A DNA stretch of 64,000 nt. It comes from Flabesymbios commensalis. Taxonomy: Eukaryota; Annelida; Polychaeta; Terebellida; Flabelligeridae. Positions 58,595-64,000 of the stretch are shown in pieces (the first letter of the stretch is position 1; the number at the start of each line of letters is the position of its first letter). The stretch covers positions 17,460,773 through 17,524,772 of the forward strand of contig OZ024915.1 of assembly GCA_964017125.1 (NCBI GenBank). Direction: 5' to 3'. The notes under the pieces were generated by a model. That model was not told the DNA's origin and searched no databases. It saw only the letters and a list, made by a program, of their open reading frames with translations. The translations under genes were made by a program, and so were the position numbers.

Positions 58595-59015
58595 AGAGGT
58601 CAAGGCTATTGAGTTGCACAGAATGGCATCTCTAAGTATGTATAGGCCTACATGTGTGTCACCGTGAACTGACAACTTAGTGTCACTGTCAGCAATGGCA
58701 TCAAACTTTACACTCTAAGTCTGTATGTGTGTTACTTTGAACTGACAACTCCGTGTCATTGTCGGCAATGGCATCAAAATGTATGCCCTACTCTTATTTC
58801 GAGTGACTTCATGGGTTCTTTATAGTGCACAGTACCATAGGCAGCACTGTACACTCCAGGCCTTTAAACAGTTTGGAGCACTCTCTATGCACAACCACGA
58901 TGTCAAATATCGGTCCCGACCGGGATTCGAACCTGGTACATTCAGGTTGCAATCCCCAGTAGATACGAATGAGCCATCGGGGCGGCCACTCCAAGTCTGT
59001 ATGTTTGTCACTGTG
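58595..59015. repeat. about 85-bp tandem repeat split by a SINE
   Basis: Units share TAAGTCTGTATGTGTGT, GAACTGACAACT and GTCATTGTCGGCAATGGC-like words at about 58630 and 58715. A third unit resumes after the SINE at 58988 with CCAAGTCTGTATGTTTGTCA. Confidence 0.7.
58783..58987 (-). mobile_element. tRNA-derived SINE
   Basis: On the minus strand the head has an A-box-like GATGGCTCATTCGTATCT and a perfect B box in AGGTTCGAATCCCGGTCG, about 45 bases apart, followed by a unique body. Pol III promoters of this form mark a tRNA-derived SINE. It sits inside the third unit of a local tandem repeat. Confidence 0.85.
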
Positions 59016-59131
59016 GCAGAAGCCATAGTAACTAAGTTAACGCCACATCAGTATGGTTAGTAATCCGTCATGTGCGAGTTATTTATATACTTCCTGCTGT
59101 GTGGACTTCGAAAATACGTAAAGGTTCACCT

Positions 59132-59338
59132 TATGCTGGTTTAATGTTGGCCAGCCTCTGCGATTCTGGCCCAACATTAAACCAACATCGTGTCAACGTC
59201 TTTTGTTTGCAAACTTAGACATCCCTCATCACACATGTGGTTTCAAAGATATTGATTGGCCCAATGCTGGGTTAATGTTGGTCCACCGTCTACGACGCTG
59301 GCCCAACATTAACCCACCATTGTTTCAAAGTCTCGTGC
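59132..59338. mobile_element. two MITE family A copies
   Basis: 59132-59212 has CTGGTTTAATGTTGG arms. 59256-59338 has arms CAATGCTGGGTTAATGTTGG and core CCACCGTCTACGACGCTGG. Confidence 0.75.
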
Positions 59339-59377
59339 TAGACAATTTGGTGACCTCTTGTTTCCGTCTTGTTGTTT

Positions 59378-59476
59378 CCCTATATAAGGAAACACCTGTG
59401 CCCCATCTTGTGGCAACTTTGATTTATTTGTCACAAATTTATTCATACTATATAAGGGGTGACAGATCACCTTTAA
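59378..59476. mobile_element. MITE family F, half copy
   Basis: CCTATATAAGGAAACACCTG through GGGGTGACAGATCACCTTTA equals the inverse of the left half of the copy at 6.9 kb. Confidence 0.85.
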
Positions 59477-59632
59477 AATATAACCATGGAAACCACGTGC
59501 TGGTTTAACTTTTAAGCGTTAGGCCTACGTTCTCATATTTATTCCAGCATTGTAAATTTGTTATAATGTATTATTAGTGACGAGCACTGGCAGTATAGGG
59601 CCTAATCTAGGCAAATGGCGGAATTCTATTTA

Positions 59633-59852
59633 TTAACCCTTTCAGCACAGGGACTGTCTTTATACGTCAGAATCTGACGTCTTAGAGACGGTCCCCGCAT
59701 TGAAATAGCTGAACATTTATAATGGTCGTAGACCCGTAACATAGATATTCCAATGAAGCGAAAAGAGCCAACTAAGACATTTATGATGATTTCTATTTAA
59801 AAAAAAACACAACTTTGGTCTCCATGGTTTATACACAACCATTTCAGAAGTG
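59633..59852. mobile_element. piggyBac-like MITE family C
   Basis: TTAACCCTTTCAGCACAGGG with hairpin TACGTCAGAATCTGACGTC. The right end decays near CATTTCAGAAGTG. Confidence 0.75.
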
Positions 59853-59924
59853 TATAGGTGAAGCGGCTCATTCTAAGCTAACAAGGTACTTTGGTTTATT
59901 TAATATGTCCGAATTCAGTTTCGT

Positions 59925-60117
59925 CTATTATTTCTCGCTCAACTGATAAATGCGCAACACAAAATTTTTAAAAAAACTTACGCAATTCTAGTCTATGAAC
60001 ATGCTCACATCTTATGACCATATTAAGAAACCAAAATAAAAATACAGATTTTTAAATGATTTCACCCCTGATTGTGTCGCTTTGATGCTGGCCCATTGTC
60101 TACGACGTTAGTCCAAT
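59925..60117. mobile_element. MITE family S joined to MITE A fragment
   Basis: AACTGATAAATGCGCAACAC to CCTGATTGTGTCGCTTT, then directly an A core (GGCCCATTGTCTACGACG). Confidence 0.7.
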
Positions 60118-60522
60118 AAAATATTTCACAATCAAACTCGGTAACGTATGCCTCGTATTTGATATGATGGGTTATTCCGCGGAAACTCGTTGCTGCAGTA
60201 AACATGGTAAAATAAATATTAAAAGCTGCTGAAATATTATTTATGAACCATCTGACAATTTTAAACAGATGATGACGTTATAGCGACTGCAGAACATCAT
60301 TATTTGTCTTGATTGACGATCTTTTGAAACGTCATTTCCATTACCATGATTACACTCAAATGGTTTTTTTGGCATTTCCATTAGAAACAAAATGGCCGAC
60401 AGTTAACATGTTGAGAAAGATTAGTGGTTGTAGGTGGGGAGGGGGGGGGTATCATTTTTTTTATAGTTTTAAGCTATTATATAATTATATTTTGAGGCAA
60501 TGTTTTGATTATGCATATGTCT

Positions 60523-60620
60523 TAACCCTCTAACCGCCAAATTATTCAATCTGAATTTTCACCCACTTGAAGTTGTGTCTCGCTGACGCGACTCACAACT
60601 TCAAGCGAGTGAAAATTATT
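60523..60620. mobile_element. MITE family B, left half
   Basis: TTAACCCTCTAACCGCCAAA and hairpin CACTTGAAGTTGTGTCTCGC. The right half is not recognisable. Confidence 0.75.
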
Positions 60621-61098
60621 CAGATTTGACAAAATGGAGGTCAACTCTTTTCAAATCTTGCTGGTTGATGTCACATTTTATCTTTAACATATTTATTATG
60701 TGGTACTTAATGTGCTAATAAAAAAAGAGAATAAATTCATCCGGCACTGATTCTTTGAAGACAATGCGTACTGTGTAAGTTGAAGGAGTCAGCAGTGCGA
60801 AAAAATAGCTCCAGGGTTATGTGCGTTATGTAGGCGAAGGTGATGTACAGGTTATTGTATTAATTAACCAAATCTGAGATAAAATACAGTCATGCATTTG
60901 ATATCCCTATGTAAGCTAATAATAACTATTGGAGAAGGTATCTATCCCCCGGGCAAGGCAAATCTTGGTGGGGGAAACCTGCGCTGGCCTATTTTTAGTG
61001 GTTGGTTGTTTCATAATGTCTGTTAGAAAGGGGAAGGGGCTCAACACAAAACAGGATGTAAGACTCCATTTCAGAATACATAATGAGTCATTGTTATG

Positions 61099-61343
61099 TT
61101 AACCCTTTCAGTGCGGGGACTGACTTTAGACGTCAGAATATGACGTCAATATGACGTCTATAGACGTCAGACTCTGACCACCGCACTGAAAAAGTATAAT
61201 ATTCATAATGACCGTAGACATATAACATAGGTATTAAAATGAAGCAGAAATTGTCAACTAAGACATTTGTGATGATTTCAAGTTCAAGAAAACCCTTTTG
61301 TCTCTATAGTTTATATTAAATATTTCAGCGCTTCAAGGGTTAA
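61099..61343. mobile_element. piggyBac-like MITE family C, full length
   Basis: TTAACCCTTTCAGTGCGGGG to CAGCGCTTCAAGGGTTAA. The central hairpin has extra GACGTCAATATGACGTC units. Confidence 0.9.
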
Positions 61344-61556
61344 GTCTAAATGAAATGTAATTGAAATCTATCAAATATTTGAGGTGAATGATCAGTTAAT
61401 CTATAAAATTAATTGAATTTGAGTCTTATTCATAAATAGAAATATTCTCATAAATTGAACGTGAAAGATACACAATTTCAGCTTCAAATGAATGGAAAAT
61501 GTGTATGCTGGGCACTCGACGACTAGCATTGATTGGGTTACCAGCTACGTTATCTT

Positions 61557-61862
61557 ATTTCTATTTCCACCCACTTGAAGTTGTGTCTCGCTACCGCGAT
61601 CCACTGTGCACTATAAAGAACCCTTGAAGTCATTCGAAGTAAGAGTAGGCATAGTCCCGGCTTCGGGCTTCCTTCTGTCGCGATATTGCCATGATTGTGC
61701 AGAAAGCGACGTAAAGCAATATTCATACCGTGACCCACGACTTCACGTGTGTGAAAATTACTCACTTTTGTTAAGTTTGAGACCAAGCATACGCAAATAT
61801 TGATGTTCGGACACAAATCTGAATAATTTTCACTCACTTGAAAGTTGTGGATCGCGTTAGAG
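61557..61862. mobile_element. MITE family B interrupted by a SINE, then B fragment
   Basis: The left arm CACTTGAAGTTGTGTCTCGC (61571) is separated from the right arm CCGTGACCCACGACTTCACG (61728) by the SINE. A second B hairpin half follows at 61817. Confidence 0.8.
61603..61723 (+). mobile_element. SINE 3' half, same family as at 58.8 kb
   Basis: It begins with GTGCACTATAAAGAACCC, shared with the minus-strand SINE at 58.8 kb, and supplies the 3' end missing there, ending CGACGTAAAGCAATATTCAT. It interrupts the core hairpin of a family B MITE. Confidence 0.75.
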
Positions 61863-61927
61863 TCCAGACGAAACTATATTGTATATATATATATTATTGT
61901 ACATTATGTTTTATATGATATAATCAT

Positions 61928-62058
61928 ATTTATAAAAATGAATGAATGAATGAATGAAAGAATGAATGAAAGAATGAATGAATGAATGAATGAATGAATG
62001 AATGAATGAATGAATGAATGAATGAATGAATGAATGAATGAATGAATGAATGAATGAA
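61928..62058. repeat. (AATG)n microsatellite
   Basis: About 30 tetranucleotide units, with two GAAAG-type variants near the left end. Confidence 0.97.
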
Positions 62059-62114
62059 CGAAGTTTTAGGCCACCTCTGTGCACGTATAGTCTAAACTGG
62101 CCAGGAGAACCTAC

Positions 62115-62899
62115 GGGTATCTCGAAAACCCCCTCGACCCCCTCACCCCCCTCGACCCTCGACCAGCGACCCTCGACTTAATTGAAAAAAAAATGTTTGG
62201 TTATATAAGTATAGCTTTTGTATAATAACAACATTCGGGAAACTTATAGGCCTACTGTGATGCTAACCTGGCTATCAAGTGATGTTGGCAGACCATCTGT
62301 TGCGCTGGTACAGCATTCACCCGACGTTGGTTTAATGTCTCTTGTTTACTGGGTGGCCATCGATCCGTAGGCCTACAGCTGGACAAACACATTTTAATGT
62401 TGGGTCACTGTTTACGACGCTTGCCTGACTTTAACCCAAGCATGGGATTGAATGCCTCTCGTTTTTTGGTGCTTAAGAAAACACTTGCCAGTCATATCAC
62501 CGACATATCACTCGCCAGCTTGCACCGCCATCGCAAGCGGTGGGCCAGCGTTAGAGACGTTGGGCCAACATTAATCCAACATTGGTTCAATGCTTCGTGC
62601 TTGCTGTGCTTAGCTATCACTGGACTGGAACAATTTTGGGCCAGCGTTAATGTAAGACAGTGGTGGGACTCATAAGGCAGTCTAGCTATACGCCTAATCA
62701 AGTGCCCGTATATTGCGTATCGTGCCTCTCCCTAAAACACACACGAGGCGTTCAGCCAATGTTAGACCAGCGTTGCAGACGGTGAGCGAACATATATATA
62801 TTAACCTGATAATGTTTCCCGAATTTTATAAATAGACTATCCAAAAAAAAAAAATTAAAGTCGAGGGGCAAGGGGGTCGAGGGGGTTTTCGAGATATCC
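62115..62899. mobile_element. element with long C-rich terminal inverted repeats
   Basis: Left 62115-62193 begins with GTATCTCGAAAACCCCCTCG; right 62845-62899 is its inverse, ending in CGAGGGGGTTTTCGAGATATCC. Both contain runs of CCCTCGACC or GGTCGAGGG and an A/T run inside. The 650-base interior holds several family A MITE fragments and no coding sequence I can recognise. Confidence 0.7.
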
Positions 62900-63174
62900 A
62901 GAACCTCCTGATGATGATGAGATGAATGATACGGCCTCCAGACACAGGATTTGAAATTCGAGCCCTAGCGGTCTAAGGCCGAGCCCGCTACCTATTTATA
63001 GCAATGAATGCACCCACGATACATCTGGTGAAAATCACAAAGCGCAGCTGTAGGGTCTGTGATAGCTTTTATGCCTTTCTTATCATGAATGCGCCTATGT
63101 TTTCTGTTGGGAATTCTAGACAATAGAGTCTGGGCTGTGACGAGACAGTGAACATGATAAATGAGACGCTGATC

Positions 63175-63418
63175 CGAAGAGTCAGTGTCGCAGTCGGTGG
63201 AACAGTATTAAACTAACGTTAGAACAACTTTTCCTCTTTGCCGGAACCACGCTTGCGACTACATTGAACCTTTAAGCCGTTTTTACGCAATTTTATTAGC
63301 CGTTCAAATCAACGAAATGTGTGTTTAAACACAAAGATTTGCAAATATCTGCTCTCAAATTAAACAAATATGGATTATTTTCACTCAATTAAAGTTGTTG
63401 AAAATGTACTTTAGCGCT
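63175..63418. mobile_element. MITE A and B remnants
   Basis: 63175-63240 has CAGTGTCGCAGTCGGTGG. 63290-63418 has a reversed B body (ATTTGCAAATATCTGCTCTC) with a decayed hairpin. Confidence 0.55.
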
Positions 63419-63423
63419 TTAGC

Positions 63424-63570
63424 AGGGGCGGATCCAGGATTTGAAAAAGGAAGGGGCGCAGAGGGTTCTTGGGCTCGCCCCTAAGATCTTTTTGGCCAAT
63501 TTAGGGGACTTTTTAAAGAATTTAGCACAAAAAGGGGTGGGCGTGCATCCCCATCTGGATCCGCGCCTGC
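63424..63570. mobile_element. GGGGCGGATCCAGGATTT inverted-repeat element
   Basis: CAGGGGCGGATCCAGGATTT and TCTGGATCCGCGCCTG form the ends. A phrase of this kind is common in animal MITEs (from memory). Confidence 0.8.
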
Positions 63571-63724
63571 GTTAAGAGCTGATATATTTAGCAGATTTCG
63601 CATGGGGATGACCATAACCTACAACTACCAGTATCAGTGTGTGTCTGACCTACACACTAATATGCCGTGTGCTTTTTCGTGCCGACAAACAGTAGCCTTC
63701 CCCACCCCTTGGCCTTGAAATGCT

Positions 63725-63800
63725 GGGCCCATATTCTCGTACAAGTCACGATACATCGTAGGCTTCTGATTGGTCGAGACAAAGCCTACGATGTATCTTA
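63725..63800. mobile_element. family H hairpin, short
   Basis: GGGCCCATATTCTCGTACAA with inner arms ACGATACATCGTAGGCTT / AAGCCTACGATGTATC. The right outer end is lost. Confidence 0.8.
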
Positions 63801-63806
63801 TTACAA

Positions 63807-63993
63807 TTAACCCTTACAATGCTGAAACATTCTTGTATAAACCACGGGGATCAAAGATTTTGAAGTCATCATAAATGTCTTAGTTAGCTTTTTCCGCTTC
63901 ATTTGAATACATGTTATGGGTTTACATATTATAAATTGTCTTCACGTGTCAGAATCTGACTTCTAAAGACGGTCCCCGCGCTGAGAGGGTTAA
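63807..63993. mobile_element. piggyBac-like MITE family C, reversed
   Basis: TTAACCCTTACAATGCTGAA to CCGCGCTGAGAGGGTTAA. Both TTAA targets are present. Confidence 0.88.
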
Positions 63994-64000
63994 ACACCGT

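Noticed and set aside
58779-59060. Open frames on both strands near 58.8-59.0 kb
   Set aside because: They are carried by the tRNA-derived SINE.

Overview
This is a gene-sparse, AT-rich, intron-rich metazoan window, probably from a marine invertebrate. Host genes have consensus GT-AG introns of 0.3 to 5 kb. The space between exons is packed with short palindromic DNA transposons (MITEs), tRNA-derived SINEs and decayed LINEs. I cannot name the species. The PSMD14 protein is very close to the human one, the DCDC2-like gene matches vertebrate DCDC2 segment by segment, and the octamer TAGGCCTA is strikingly common.

Layout. (1) 1-18.1 kb, plus strand: the 3' part of a DCDC2-like (doublecortin domain) gene. 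Eight exons join in perfect phase from the end of the second DCX domain to a stop codon and poly(A) signal. After the conserved DCDC2 block the protein gains a 9-residue SREPTPVEK-type array and three calmodulin-binding-type IQ motifs. (2) 18.2-32.3 kb: no host exon recognised. It holds MITEs, a LINE fragment pierced by a foldback element, a SINE-like element, and a 5'-truncated LINE inserted into an older L2-like LINE. (3) 32.3-45 kb, plus strand: PSMD14 (Rpn11), the JAMM deubiquitinase of the 26S proteasome lid. Eight coding exons give 280 codons; the last roughly 30 codons were not found. Intron 1 carries a roughly 4.26 kb region bounded by inverted repeats, and intron 5 a near-identical 0.6 kb tandem duplication. 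(4) 45-54.8 kb: LINE fragments, a 23-bp satellite with a 110-bp higher-order repeat, and more MITEs. (5) 54.86-55.99 kb, minus strand: an apparently intact single-exon class A GPCR with a MITE starting 32 bp upstream of its ATG. (6) 56-64 kb: SINEs, MITEs, microsatellites and an element with long C-rich terminal inverted repeats.

The main genome-level signal is a swarm of at least five unrelated-looking palindromic MITE families (called B, C, D, E, G here). All begin near TTAACCCTT and end near AAGGGTTAA, which fits non-autonomous piggyBac-like elements with TTAA targets. They stack on one another at shared TTAA sites. A second abundant family (A, termini CCCAGCAAAC, TA flanks) has arms that match each other better than they match other copies.

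The three host genes show no evident functional link: DCDC2 is microtubule/cilium related, PSMD14 is proteasomal, and the GPCR is an orphan. No retroviral or LTR element, Polinton or CRISPR array was recognised. All coordinates, counts and similarities were read by eye, without alignment software.
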